Source: GCA-003244245 sp963822695 (GTDB taxonomy: Bacteria; Actinomycetota; Actinomycetes; Mycobacteriales; Pseudonocardiaceae). Taken from it: 64,000 bases of DNA. The DNA lies in assembly GCA_963822695.1 (NCBI GenBank), contig CAWGJH010000033.1, positions 124,001 to 188,000 on the forward strand, in the 5' to 3' direction. Position 1 is the first letter of the stretch; each line of letters opens with the position of its first letter. This document shows positions 53,006 through 61,308 of the stretch, in pieces. The notes below the pieces were generated by a model. It did not search any database and was not told the DNA's origin. It worked only from the letters and a program-made list of their open reading frames with translations. The translations under genes and the position numbers were made by a program.

Positions 53006-53806
53006 CTAAATCGGCGTCTCGAAGCCGGCGACCGGCCCCCGCAGTATCGCGATCAGTTCCGCCCACAGCCCGGTGACCAGCAACAGGCCAACCACGATGA
53101 GCAATACCCCCCCGGCCAGCTGCACCCCGCGGGTGTGCTGGCGCAACCAGCACACCGCACGCACGGCGCGCCGGGCGCCCAGCGCGAGGAGCAGGAAGGG
53201 CACTCCCAACCCGAGGCAGTAGGCGAGCACCAGCAACACTCCCCGAGCCAGGCCCCCGCCAGGGGTGCCGACAGCCAGCGCGGTAACCCCGGCGAGAGTG
53301 GGCCCCAGGCACGGCGTCCAGCCCAGCCCGAACACCGCGCCCAGCAGCGGGGCACCCAGCACGTGCCGTGGCCCTAATCCCGGCCGGGGATGGATCCGCA
53401 GATCCCGCTGCATCGCCGGCACCAGCCCGATGAATACCAGCCCCATCGCGAGGGTGACCACCCCACCGACACGCTGCACAATGACCTCGTTGACGGTCAG
53501 ACGATCCGCCACCCCCAGCACGGTCACCACGCTGGCGGTGAACACCACTGAGAAACCGAGCACGAACAGCGCCACCGCCCCCAGCACCCGCCCCCTCCCG
53601 CTGGTGGTGCCATCATCGGCACCGACCAGCCCCGTGAGGTAGGCGAGATACCCCGGCACCAGTGGAACCACGCACGGCGAGGCAAAACTCACCGCCCCCG
53701 CAAGCGCCGCCACCCCGGCCGCCAGCAGCAGCGGCCCCGAGATGGCAAGTTCGGTGAGCCCCACACCGCTCAGCGTAGGTCGAAGCAGCCCGTCACGAAC
53801 CACCAA
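53006..53806 (-). CDS. ccdA: Thiol-disulfide transporter CcdA
   Basis: 266 aa, six helices. The two redox-active Cys lie in SFASPCVVPLVPGYLAYLTG and FGLGWTPCLGPTLAGVTALA. It passes reductant from cytoplasmic thioredoxin across the membrane to keep apocytochrome c cysteines reduced. The thioredoxin-like TlpA/ResA gene that normally precedes ccdA in actinobacteria is not here; instead the antibiotic cluster begins 50 bases away. The start may lie a few codons inside the frame. Confidence 0.93.
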   Translation of the reverse strand: MVVRDGLLRPTLSGVGLTELAISGPLLLAAGVAALAGAVSFASPCVVPLVPGYLAYLTGLVGADDGTTSGRGRVLGAVALFVLGFSVVFTASVVTVLGVADRLTVNEVIVQRVGGVVTLAMGLVFIGLVPAMQRDLRIHPRPGLGPRHVLGAPLLGAVFGLGWTPCLGPTLAGVTALAVGTPGGGLARGVLLVLAYCLGLGVPFLLLALGARRAVRAVCWLRQHTRGVQLAGGVLLIVVGLLLVTGLWAELIAILRGPVAGFETPI

Positions 53807-53857
53807 CCCCGCGCCCGGGCGCGCTCAACGGCTCGTTACCACCGTATTACCACCGTA

Positions 53858-54736
53858 TTACCACCGGGCGACGTCATACTCATTCCGGAGCAGCGCAAGA
53901 TGCAGGGCCGCGGTCTCGGCGGTGGGATCGACACCCAGCTCGTCGGCCAGCAGTCGCCGGCAGCGGTCGTATGCGCGCAACGCCTCGGCGGGATTTCCCG
54001 CCGAGGCGTGCACCCGCATGAGCAGCTGATGGGTCCGTTCCCGAAACGGTTCCAGCGCGACCGCATCCTCGGCGGTGCGCGCCGCAAGTTGGTATCGGCC
54101 CCGCTCCGCGTAGCCTTCGCCAAGCACACACAGTGCCCACAAAAGCACCTCGCCTAGACGGTCGCGGACCCTATCGACCCAGTGTCCCTTCGCCTCGGGA
54201 AGAAACGGACGTACCGCAATCATTCGAGCATACTCCGCGAGCCGCACAGCCCGCGCGGAATTGCCTTCGCGCAGGACTCGCTCCGCGGTCTCCACAGCGG
54301 AACGGGCATCCTCGACATCGACCACAACGTCTGTTGGCAGGTGAAGCTGGTAGGCACCACAGCCTCCGGAAGGCGCCGCGCCTTCCGGTAGCCCCGCAGC
54401 GGTCAAGAATGCCCGGACCTTGCTGACTACCCCGCGCAGGGCAGCGTCCCAGGTGCGAGGCAGTCCGTGGGGCCACAGTGCCTCGGCGAGCTCGTCGCGA
54501 TGGACCGGGCGGGCACGCTCCACGACGAGCAGCGCAAATATGAGCCGGGCTTGACGTCCATAAAGCAACCGCTCATCAACGACAGCATGAGCGGACTCCA
54601 TCCTTACCAGGCCGGTGAGTTGGATCCGCACCCACTGAAGGTCGCAGTCTTGACCGGTACGGGTCGCGCTCGCGGACTCGGCAGCCCTCGTGACCAACTG
54701 CTCCAGCCCGTAGCCGTTCACCAGCTCTCTCCCCAT
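53858..54736 (-). CDS. asm18: SARP-family activator of ansamycin cluster
   Basis: 292 aa. A winged-helix DNA-binding domain (about 35-130, with DERLLYGRQARLIFALLVVE, ELAEALWPHGLPRTWDAALRG) and a complete BTAD domain (about 140-285, ending AYDRCRRLLADELGVDPTAE). It is a close paralogue of the truncated SARP at 7707 over its whole length and through 43 bases of upstream DNA. It follows the methoxymalonyl gene set in the same direction; ansamitocin clusters also carry a SARP activator (asm18). Pathway-specific activation is inferred. Confidence 0.9.
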   Translation of the reverse strand: MGRELVNGYGLEQLVTRAAESASATRTGQDCDLQWVRIQLTGLVRMESAHAVVDERLLYGRQARLIFALLVVERARPVHRDELAEALWPHGLPRTWDAALRGVVSKVRAFLTAAGLPEGAAPSGGCGAYQLHLPTDVVVDVEDARSAVETAERVLREGNSARAVRLAEYARMIAVRPFLPEAKGHWVDRVRDRLGEVLLWALCVLGEGYAERGRYQLAARTAEDAVALEPFRERTHQLLMRVHASAGNPAEALRAYDRCRRLLADELGVDPTAETAALHLALLRNEYDVARW

Positions 54737-54755
54737 GTGCCGCGCGCCGGTAAGT

Positions 54756-54798
54756 CGAACGTACGGCTCACTCCATCAGGGAGTAATTCCCCATTAGG
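54756..54798 (-). promoter_or_regulatory. Conserved SARP upstream block
   Basis: The counterpart of 8522-8564, 35 of 43 bases identical without gaps. It lies 20 bases upstream of the SARP start, between the O-methyltransferase stop and the SARP gene, and probably contains the SARP's own promoter or operator. Confidence 0.6.
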
Positions 54799-54848
54799 CT
54801 TCTCTAGTGGGTAACTCAGTGACCTAGAGTAGCTTCATTACTGCTCCA

Positions 54849-55514
54849 CTAGGGTTTCTTGTGGACGAGGGTGATGCCGTCGGCCATGACGAGTAGGCAC
54901 ATCTCGACTCGATCGTCGTCGTGCAGCATGGCGTTGAGTTCACGAATCGCGGTCGTGTCCGCGTCCTGCGCGGTCGGATCGATGACCCTGCCGAGAAAAA
55001 GGGTGTTGTCGATCGCGACGAGACCACCGGGTTTCACCAGCGTGAAGGCGCTTTCATAGTACTGCCGGTAGTGCACCTTATCGGCATCGATGAAGACGAA
55101 GTCGAAGCTGTCTGGTCCTCGCTCAGCGAGGAGCTCAGCCAGGGTCTCGCTGGCGTCGCCGACGCGGACGTCGATACGGTCCGCCACCCCCGCGCGCTGC
55201 CAGTACGGGCTGGCGATCGCAGGCCACTTCGCGCTGATGTCGCAGGTCACAAGGCGACCGCCGGCAGGGAGCGCCCGTGCCATGCACAGGGTGCTGTAGC
55301 CGGTGAACGTTCCAATTTCCAGCACCTGGTGGGCCTTGGTCACGCTGACGAGCAGAGCAAGCAGTTGCGCTTCCTCGGGCATGACCTGCATGGCCCGCCC
55401 GGCGGGCAGGGCCGCGGTCTCCGCGCGCAGGTCGCTCAGGATCTCGTCGTCCCGCAGCGACACCCGCCGGACGTAGTCAAGCAAGTCACCGGTGGTGTGG
55501 ACCTGGTCACCCAT
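54849..55514 (-). CDS. asm17: O-methyltransferase of methoxymalonyl-ACP synthesis
   Basis: 221 aa, SAM-dependent class I methyltransferase of the catechol/caffeoyl-CoA type. Motif I is VLEIGTFTGYSTLCMA; the metal/substrate Asp motif is FDFVFIDADKVHYRQYYE; GGLVAIDNTLFLGRV follows. It methylates hydroxymalonyl-ACP to methoxymalonyl-ACP (FkbG/Asm17 role). ATG 55514 overlaps the fkbH-type gene end. Last gene of a five-gene coupled set. Confidence 0.9.
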   Translation of the reverse strand: MGDQVHTTGDLLDYVRRVSLRDDEILSDLRAETAALPAGRAMQVMPEEAQLLALLVSVTKAHQVLEIGTFTGYSTLCMARALPAGGRLVTCDISAKWPAIASPYWQRAGVADRIDVRVGDASETLAELLAERGPDSFDFVFIDADKVHYRQYYESAFTLVKPGGLVAIDNTLFLGRVIDPTAQDADTTAIRELNAMLHDDDRVEMCLLVMADGITLVHKKP

Positions 55515-56664
55515 GTGCGCTCCGTTCGCCGTGGCGGACCCGACGCTGGGGCGGCAGCCCGGCTGACGTCGGCCCCTCGGCGAGTTGCGGTGCAAGGATC
55601 TGCATGGTCGTGGACTCCCGCCGGGGCACCGGCTCCAGGTGCAGGCGTTGGACGCCGTCGAGGTCCGAGGGCTGGCTGATCCGGGCGTGGCAGCCACACG
55701 GTTGGTGGCTGAACCCGGCGAACCGGTAGGCGACCTCCATCATCCGGTTGCGGTCGGTACCCCGGAAGTCGGCCACCACGTGGGCGTGGGCCCCGGCGGC
55801 CTGGTTGATCAGCCAGTTCAGGATGGTGCTCCCGGCCCCGAACGAGACCACGCGGCACGATGTGGCCAGCAGCTTGAGGTGCCATACCGCTGGGTGCTTG
55901 TCCGGTGGGTGCTTTTCCAGCAACAGGATGCCCACCGCCCCGTGTGGCCCGAACCGGTCAGTGAGCGTGACGACCAGCACCTCATGCCGGGGATCGGCCA
56001 GCAGGCCACGGAGGGTCGTGGCGGAGTAGTGCACCCCGGTCGCGTTCATCTGGCTGGTACGCACCGTGAGTTCCTCGACCCGGGACAGGTCCTCCTCGGT
56101 AGCCCGCCCGATGCGCATCACCAACTCCAGTGACCGCAGGAAGTCCTCGTCCGGGCCGGTGAACTCGGCACGCTCGGCGTCGCGCCGGAAGCCGGCCTGG
56201 TACATCTGCCTGCGGTGACGGGAGTCCACCGTCGCCACGGCGGGACTGAACTCGGGCAGTTCGGGCAGCATGCTCGCCCGCTCGGCGGGGTAGCACCGCA
56301 CGTCGGGCAGGTGAAAGGACACCTCAGCACGCTCCATGGGCTGGTCATCGATGAACGCGACGGCGCGGTGCGCGAAGTTCAGGCGGTCGGCGATCCTGCG
56401 CACCGAGTCGGACTTGGGTCCCCAGCCGATCTCAGGCAGCACGAAGTAGCCATCGATGCCGAGGTGTTCCAGGCGTTCCCACGCGATCTCACGGTCGTTC
56501 TTGCTGGCCACCGAGTGCAGGACGCCTCGGGTGTCCAGTTCCACGATCACCCGGCGCACCGCATCAGGCAGCCACACCTGGTCACCTTCGAGCAGAGTTC
56601 CCTGCCACAGCGTGTCGTCCAGGTCCCACACCAAGCATTTGATCATGACCACGTCGGCGGTCAT
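55507..56664 (-). CDS. asm16: FkbH-like HAD protein (glyceryl-ACP formation)
   Basis: 385 aa. An N-terminal HAD phosphatase-like domain (KCLVWDLDDTLWQGTLLEG with the nucleophile Asp, then SVASKNDREIAWERL and VAFIDDQPMERAEV) is joined to a C-terminal acyltransferase-like region (about 190-360, with TVRTSQMNATGVHYS). FkbH proteins dephosphorylate 1,3-bisphosphoglycerate and load the glyceryl unit on the ACP. The start ATG 56664 overlaps the dehydrogenase stop (TGATG). Order matches asm13-17. Confidence 0.92.
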   Translation of the reverse strand: MTADVVMIKCLVWDLDDTLWQGTLLEGDQVWLPDAVRRVIVELDTRGVLHSVASKNDREIAWERLEHLGIDGYFVLPEIGWGPKSDSVRRIADRLNFAHRAVAFIDDQPMERAEVSFHLPDVRCYPAERASMLPELPEFSPAVATVDSRHRRQMYQAGFRRDAERAEFTGPDEDFLRSLELVMRIGRATEEDLSRVEELTVRTSQMNATGVHYSATTLRGLLADPRHEVLVVTLTDRFGPHGAVGILLLEKHPPDKHPAVWHLKLLATSCRVVSFGAGSTILNWLINQAAGAHAHVVADFRGTDRNRMMEVAYRFAGFSHQPCGCHARISQPSDLDGVQRLHLEPVPRRESTTMQILAPQLAEGPTSAGLPPQRRVRHGERSAHG

Positions 56665-57773
56665 CACGCCACCGCCACAACGTGTCGCGCCAACATGAGT
56701 TGGCAGAGTTCGTTGCTCCCCTCGATGATCTCCATGAGCTTCGCGTCCCGGTAGGCACGCGCCACCACATGCCCGTCCCGGGCACCCGCCGACGCCAACA
56801 TCTGCACCGCCGACGCCGCCCCACGGGCAGCGTTGCCGGCACTGACGTGTTTGGCCAGCACGGTTGCGATGACCAGGTCGGACGCCCGGGAATCCCAGCA
56901 CCGGCTGGCATGCTCGCACACGCGCGTAGCGACCTGTTCGGACACGAACAGTTCAGCGAGATGCCGAGAGACGAGCTGGTGCTCGACGAGTGGCTGGCCA
57001 AACTGCTGGCGAGATCGGGCGTGCTGGGTCGCTACGGTCAGGCAACCGCGCAAGATGCCGACACAGCCCCACGCTACGGAGACGCGGCCGTAGGCGAGTA
57101 CCGATGTCACCAGCAGTGGCAACGACTGGCCGGCCCCACCGAGCACGCTGTCCGCGGGCAGCCGGACCGAGTCGAGGTGGACGTCGGCGTGGCCGGCCGC
57201 CCGGCAGCCGAGCGGATCGGCGATCCGCTCCACCCGTACCCCTGGTGTGGTGGCAGGTACCACGACGGCGGCGGTACCGTCGTGGTACCGCCCGACCACC
57301 ACGATCAGATCGGCGTAGTGGGCGGCGGTGACCCACACCTTGTGGCCGTCGAGGACGACGGAATCACCGTCCACCCGAATCTGTGTACTCATCGCCGACA
57401 GATCGCTGCCAGCGTGCGGTTCGCTGAACGCGACGGCCGCTAGGTCACCGCCGGTGAGCCGGGGCAGGTAGCTGGCCTGCTGCTCGCCACTGCCCAACCG
57501 ATGGATCGCCCAGGCGGCCATCCCCTGCGAAGTCATGACGCTGCGCACAGAACCGCACAGGCTCCCGACATGCGCCGTGAGCTCGCCGTTGTGCTGGCTG
57601 CTCACCCCCAAGCCACCGTGCCCGGGAGCCACCTCGGCGCACAACACACCGCCGGCGCTCAGCTTCCTGAGCAGCTCCTGGGGCAGCAAACCGGCACGAT
57701 CCCAGGACTCGGCCCGTCCCGCCACCAGGTCAGTGACCAGTGCGATCGCCCCCGCGAGCGGCTCACGCACCAT
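56664..57773 (-). CDS. asm15: Acyl-CoA dehydrogenase of methoxymalonyl-ACP synthesis
   Basis: 369 aa FAD enzyme. It carries the acyl-CoA dehydrogenase blocks AFSEPHAGSDLSAMSTQI and DGHKVWVTAAHYADLIVVVG, and the C-terminal RDAKLMEIIEGSNELCQLMLARHV. It oxidises the ACP-bound glyceryl-derived semialdehyde/hydroxymalonyl precursor (FkbI/Asm15 role). ATG 57773 (MVREPL) overlaps the ACP gene end; a GTG at 57788 is in frame. Confidence 0.9.
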   Translation of the reverse strand: MVREPLAGAIALVTDLVAGRAESWDRAGLLPQELLRKLSAGGVLCAEVAPGHGGLGVSSQHNGELTAHVGSLCGSVRSVMTSQGMAAWAIHRLGSGEQQASYLPRLTGGDLAAVAFSEPHAGSDLSAMSTQIRVDGDSVVLDGHKVWVTAAHYADLIVVVGRYHDGTAAVVVPATTPGVRVERIADPLGCRAAGHADVHLDSVRLPADSVLGGAGQSLPLLVTSVLAYGRVSVAWGCVGILRGCLTVATQHARSRQQFGQPLVEHQLVSRHLAELFVSEQVATRVCEHASRCWDSRASDLVIATVLAKHVSAGNAARGAASAVQMLASAGARDGHVVARAYRDAKLMEIIEGSNELCQLMLARHVVAVA

Positions 57774-58053
57774 TGCCCCCGGCCCCACGGGCCTGGAGCC
57801 GGCGCACCAACGCCGTCATCGCGCACACCGTGCGGAAGTTGTCCAACCTGAGATCGGCGCCCATGATGACCACGCCGAAGGACTTTTCGAGGTGCACGAC
57901 CAGCTCCATCGCGAACAACGAGGACAACCCGCCAGTGCTGAACAGATCCCGGTCCGGTTCCCACGGCGTCATGGTCCGCGACTCCAGATAGCGCAACAGG
58001 TTCTCTTCGATGGCACCGGCGCTCTCCGGTGTTCGGCCAGTCAACAGGGTCAT
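57763..58053 (-). CDS. asm14: Discrete acyl carrier protein for methoxymalonyl unit
   Basis: 96 aa. The phosphopantetheine site is FSTGGLSSLFAMELVVHLEK, with the attachment Ser after GGL-S. ATG 58053 follows GAGGAGG and overlaps the dehydrogenase stop (ATGA). It carries glyceryl, then hydroxymalonyl, then methoxymalonyl (FkbJ/Asm14 role) for a PKS AT outside this window. Confidence 0.92.
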   Translation of the reverse strand: MTLLTGRTPESAGAIEENLLRYLESRTMTPWEPDRDLFSTGGLSSLFAMELVVHLEKSFGVVIMGADLRLDNFRTVCAMTALVRRLQARGAGGNGA

Positions 58054-58904
58054 GGCAGCACCTCCTCGTACTGGTAGAAGCCCCGACCACTCTTCCGACC
58101 GAGATGACCTTGCCGAACCATGGCCAGCAGCAGCTCGCACGGTCGGCATCCGTCGTCCCCGGTCCGTTCGTGCAACACCCGCAGCGAGTCGACGAGATTG
58201 TCCAGCCCGATCAGGTCCGCGGTGCGCAGCGGACCCGTGCGGTGCCCGAGGCACCCCTGCATGAGGGCGTCAACGGCATCGGCCGTCGCCGTCCCCGCCT
58301 GCACGACCCGGGCGGCGTCATTGATCATCGGATGCAGGATGCGGCTGGTCACGAACCCCGGTGCGTCGCGGACGACGATCGCCTTCCGGTCCAGAGTGGC
58401 CAGCAGCGAGGTGACCGCCTCCATCGTGGCTTCCGAAGTGCGCGCCCCCCGGATGACCTCGACCGTCTCGATGAGGTACGGAGGGTTCATGAAGTGGGTA
58501 CCGACCAGGTCCCCCGGCCGCGCCAGCGACTCGGCCAGCTCATCGATCGGAATCGACGACGTGTTGGACACCAGTGGCGTGCCGGGACGCACCACCACCG
58601 ACAACTCGTTCAGCGCCTTGGCCTTGAGTTCAGCGACTTCAGTGATCGCTTCGATCACCGCTGTTGCTTCTGCGGCATCGTGCACCGACATGCTTGTCTC
58701 GAGCTTACCGATGGGTTCCTCTCCAGAGCGCGCACCCATTAACTGAGCCACCCGCAACTGGGTGGCGACGTCGCTGGAGGCCTGGTCAAGCTTGGCCGCG
58801 TCGACATCGACCAACAGGACGGGCACCCCGTGCCCAAGCGCGAGTGTCGCGATGCCGACTCCCATGACACCCGCTCCCAGGACCGCTACCTGGTCATCGG
58901 TCAC
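58050..58904 (-). CDS. asm13: 3-Hydroxyacyl-CoA dehydrogenase-like enzyme of methoxymalonyl-ACP synthesis
   Basis: 284 aa. The Rossmann motif is VAVLGAGVMGVGIATLALG; VSNTSSIPIDELAES and THFMNPPYLIETVEVI follow with the catalytic His region; the C-terminal domain ends LGRKSGRGFYQYEE. It oxidises the glyceryl-ACP alcohol (FkbK/Asm13 role). GTG 58904 follows GGGGAA. It is first in the five-gene leftward set. The divergent halogenase starts 277 bases away. Confidence 0.92.
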   Translation of the reverse strand: MTDDQVAVLGAGVMGVGIATLALGHGVPVLLVDVDAAKLDQASSDVATQLRVAQLMGARSGEEPIGKLETSMSVHDAAEATAVIEAITEVAELKAKALNELSVVVRPGTPLVSNTSSIPIDELAESLARPGDLVGTHFMNPPYLIETVEVIRGARTSEATMEAVTSLLATLDRKAIVVRDAPGFVTSRILHPMINDAARVVQAGTATADAVDALMQGCLGHRTGPLRTADLIGLDNLVDSLRVLHERTGDDGCRPCELLLAMVRQGHLGRKSGRGFYQYEEVLP

Positions 58905-59180
58905 CGTTATTCCCCGAGCAAGGGTTCGTCAACGATAAAACCACGCTAGGCAACACTCGGGTCTCTCGTACAGTGCCGTCCCTCCATCGACCACCCACAG
59001 CCTGGCAACTCCACCGGATGAGCACGCGCAGGTCAACTGTCACCCGCACTGACTTGCAGCGATGGAAGCCCGATTACTTCACAATGAACCCGAACTGGAA
59101 CAACAGCGTTGTACGCATTTCCGTCGCTCACCTAGAATACCTGTTCGGACGATTCCCGTTTTCGTCTGTGGAGGTACACC
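58905..59180. promoter_or_regulatory. Divergent promoter region of ansamycin tailoring genes
   Basis: 276 bases between the methoxymalonyl operon (leftward) and the halogenase (rightward). It must hold both promoters. I see no strong dyad. A ribosome site GGAGGT (about 59170) precedes the halogenase TTG start. Confidence 0.5.
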
Positions 59181-60479
59181 TTGGCGGACACCACGTTCGA
59201 CGCGGTGGTCATCGGCGGCGGGCCGGCTGGCGCGGTCTTCGCGGCGACCCTTGCCAAGCAGGGCCGCTCGGTGCTGGTGCTGGAACGGCAGGTGTTCCCC
59301 CGCTTCCACATCGGTGAGTCGATGCTGCCGTACATGGTGGGTCTGCTGGAGCGGCTCGGTCTGCTGGACGCGGTCAAGGAACAGGGATACGTCGTCAAAC
59401 GCGGCGGTGAGTTCATCGACCCCACCGGAACGAAGTTCTTCAACGCGGGGGTCTTTCGCGCCGACTTCTCCAAGCAGGGTGACGGCCGCCATTCCGAGAC
59501 GTTCCAGGTGGAGCGTGCCCACTTCGACCAGGTCATGCTGGACCAGGCGCACAAGGCCGGCGCCCAGGTCATCCACCAAGCCCAGGTGACCGATCTGGTG
59601 ATGACCGGCGAACGGATCACCGGGGTACGCTACCGGCACAACGGGCAGGAGCATGAACTCAGCGCGTCGTACGTGGTGGACGCCAGCGGCCGGGCCGGCA
59701 CGATCGCCCATCGTTTCGGACTGCGGAAGACGATCAACAAACTGCGAATGGTCGCGGTGTTCAGGCATTACGATGGGCTCGATGAACGGCACAATCCGGG
59801 CCACGAGGGTGACATCCAGATCGGCAGCCACCCAGAAGGTTGGGTATGGGCCATTCCGCTGTCCCGGCACAAGATCAGCGTGGGTACCGTGACGCCGCGT
59901 GCGGTGTTTCGAGGCAAGACACCGCAACAGGTCTTTGCCGAACACTCCACCCGCATCCCCCGGATCACCCAGCGGTTGACCGGTACCCGACCGTCAACCC
60001 AGTTTCGGATCGAGACCGACTATTGCTACCACACCGATCAGGTGACCGGGCCGGGCTGGCTGATGGTCGGTGACGCGGGTTGTTTCGGTGACCCGATGTT
60101 CTCCGGTGGAGTACTGGTAGCCATGGTCACCGGGGCGCGTGCGGCCACCACGATCGCGCAGGCACTCGACGAGCCCGCAGCGGAGAACCGTCTGACGGCG
60201 GACTACGCCAACTTCTTCAAGACCGGTTACGATACCTACGTCCGGCTGATCTTCTCGTTCTACGAGAGCGAGCTGATCAGCGCGCTCGCCGACGCGAACG
60301 CCACTACGTCGCGCGACAAACTGGAGATGTACATCGTGCGGCTGCTCGGCGGTGACTTCTGGAGCGCGCACAACCCGATCGCCGCCGCGCTACGCGCCAA
60401 CAGGGAGTGGGACACCTTCGCCCCCTTCACACCGGTGTTCGGCTGCCCTATCTACCCGGAACTGGGCGGCCTTAGGTAA
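59181..60479 (+). CDS. asm12: FADH2-dependent halogenase
   Basis: 432 aa. Start TTG 59181 after GGAGGT. The FAD motif is VVIGGGPAGAVFAATLAKQG; RFHIGESMLP follows; the halogenase hallmark WxWxIP is present in EGWVWAIPLS; GWLMVGDAGCFGDPMFSGGV is the second flavin block of the CmlS/CndH-like branch. These enzymes install Cl on electron-rich rings or carrier-bound substrates. In ansamitocin Asm12 chlorinates the benzenic ring (C19). Neighbours make the same role likely. Bromination or plain monooxygenation cannot be excluded. Confidence 0.9.
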   Translation: MADTTFDAVVIGGGPAGAVFAATLAKQGRSVLVLERQVFPRFHIGESMLPYMVGLLERLGLLDAVKEQGYVVKRGGEFIDPTGTKFFNAGVFRADFSKQGDGRHSETFQVERAHFDQVMLDQAHKAGAQVIHQAQVTDLVMTGERITGVRYRHNGQEHELSASYVVDASGRAGTIAHRFGLRKTINKLRMVAVFRHYDGLDERHNPGHEGDIQIGSHPEGWVWAIPLSRHKISVGTVTPRAVFRGKTPQQVFAEHSTRIPRITQRLTGTRPSTQFRIETDYCYHTDQVTGPGWLMVGDAGCFGDPMFSGGVLVAMVTGARAATTIAQALDEPAAENRLTADYANFFKTGYDTYVRLIFSFYESELISALADANATTSRDKLEMYIVRLLGGDFWSAHNPIAAALRANREWDTFAPFTPVFGCPIYPELGGLR

Positions 60480-60492
60480 CGCGGCATGATGG

Positions 60493-61284
60493 CTACGGAC
60501 CGCCCTTTTCAGTGCGGGAACGCAGTATGTAGTCGACGGTCTGCTGATACTCGAGGGGATCGATCAACGCGGCGAACCTTTCGTTCCCGTCCTCGACCCT
60601 CAGGTAGCGCTTTCCGACCAGCACGTGATGCCCGTTCTCGCTGACCCGGCACATCATGGTGGTACTGGCCATCACCGACTCGTCGAGGAACTGCTCGAAC
60701 CTCTCGGTGAAGCCGTCCCATTCCGCTAGCTTGCGCTCCACAAGAGCGAACCGGTACACCGGTCGCCAGCCGCCGACCCGACTCCTGCGCAGCACCGTGT
60801 GCCGCCCGTCCTGTTCGACCACCCTGAACTGGCACCCGTGCTGGGGTTGCACGTCGGGGGACAGCCTCAGCGGCTCGACGTAGGACGGCCCGGAGAAGCC
60901 CACGTCGGCCAGCCAGCACTGGCCATCCAGCTTCACCACGATAAACTTGTGCGAGAGGTCAGGGCTGAACACGCCTTGGTCCTGGATCACGCCGGCCGAC
61001 ACGGCCATGGTGTCGAAACCCAATTCGTCGAGTAGTCGCTGGAACAACAGGTTGAGCTCGAAGCAGATTCCGCCGGCGGCCCGGACCACGATCTTGTCGA
61101 AGGTCGCATCGGGGTCGAGGTCGGCGAGGTTGCCGGGCAGCGCTTCCCCCTCGTCGGGGAACCTGCTGTTGTCGTAGGGGATGGTGAGCAGGTGGTTCCT
61201 GTGCAGTCGACGCAGCGTGTCAAACCTAGGTTCCGCGGGACCGGAGTGCCCTAGACGCCGCAGGTAGACCCTGGTGTCGAACAC
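60493..61284 (-). CDS. asm9: Amide synthase (arylamine N-acetyltransferase fold), macrolactam release
   Basis: 263 aa. The NAT catalytic triad is visible: Cys in RAAGGICFELNLLF, His in DLSHKFIVVKLDG and Asp in CWLADVGFSGPS. In ansamycin pathways this enzyme (RifF, GdmF, Asm9) takes the finished polyketide from the last ACP and closes the lactam with the aryl amine of the AHBA starter. It starts 24 bases after the PKS stop behind GAAGGAGAACC, the standard position for an ansamycin amide synthase. The PKS lacks a thioesterase, which agrees. Confidence 0.93.
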   Translation of the reverse strand: MFDTRVYLRRLGHSGPAEPRFDTLRRLHRNHLLTIPYDNSRFPDEGEALPGNLADLDPDATFDKIVVRAAGGICFELNLLFQRLLDELGFDTMAVSAGVIQDQGVFSPDLSHKFIVVKLDGQCWLADVGFSGPSYVEPLRLSPDVQPQHGCQFRVVEQDGRHTVLRRSRVGGWRPVYRFALVERKLAEWDGFTERFEQFLDESVMASTTMMCRVSENGHHVLVGKRYLRVEDGNERFAALIDPLEYQQTVDYILRSRTEKGGP

Positions 61285-61308
61285 GTGGTTCTCCTTCGGA
61301 GAGCGGGA

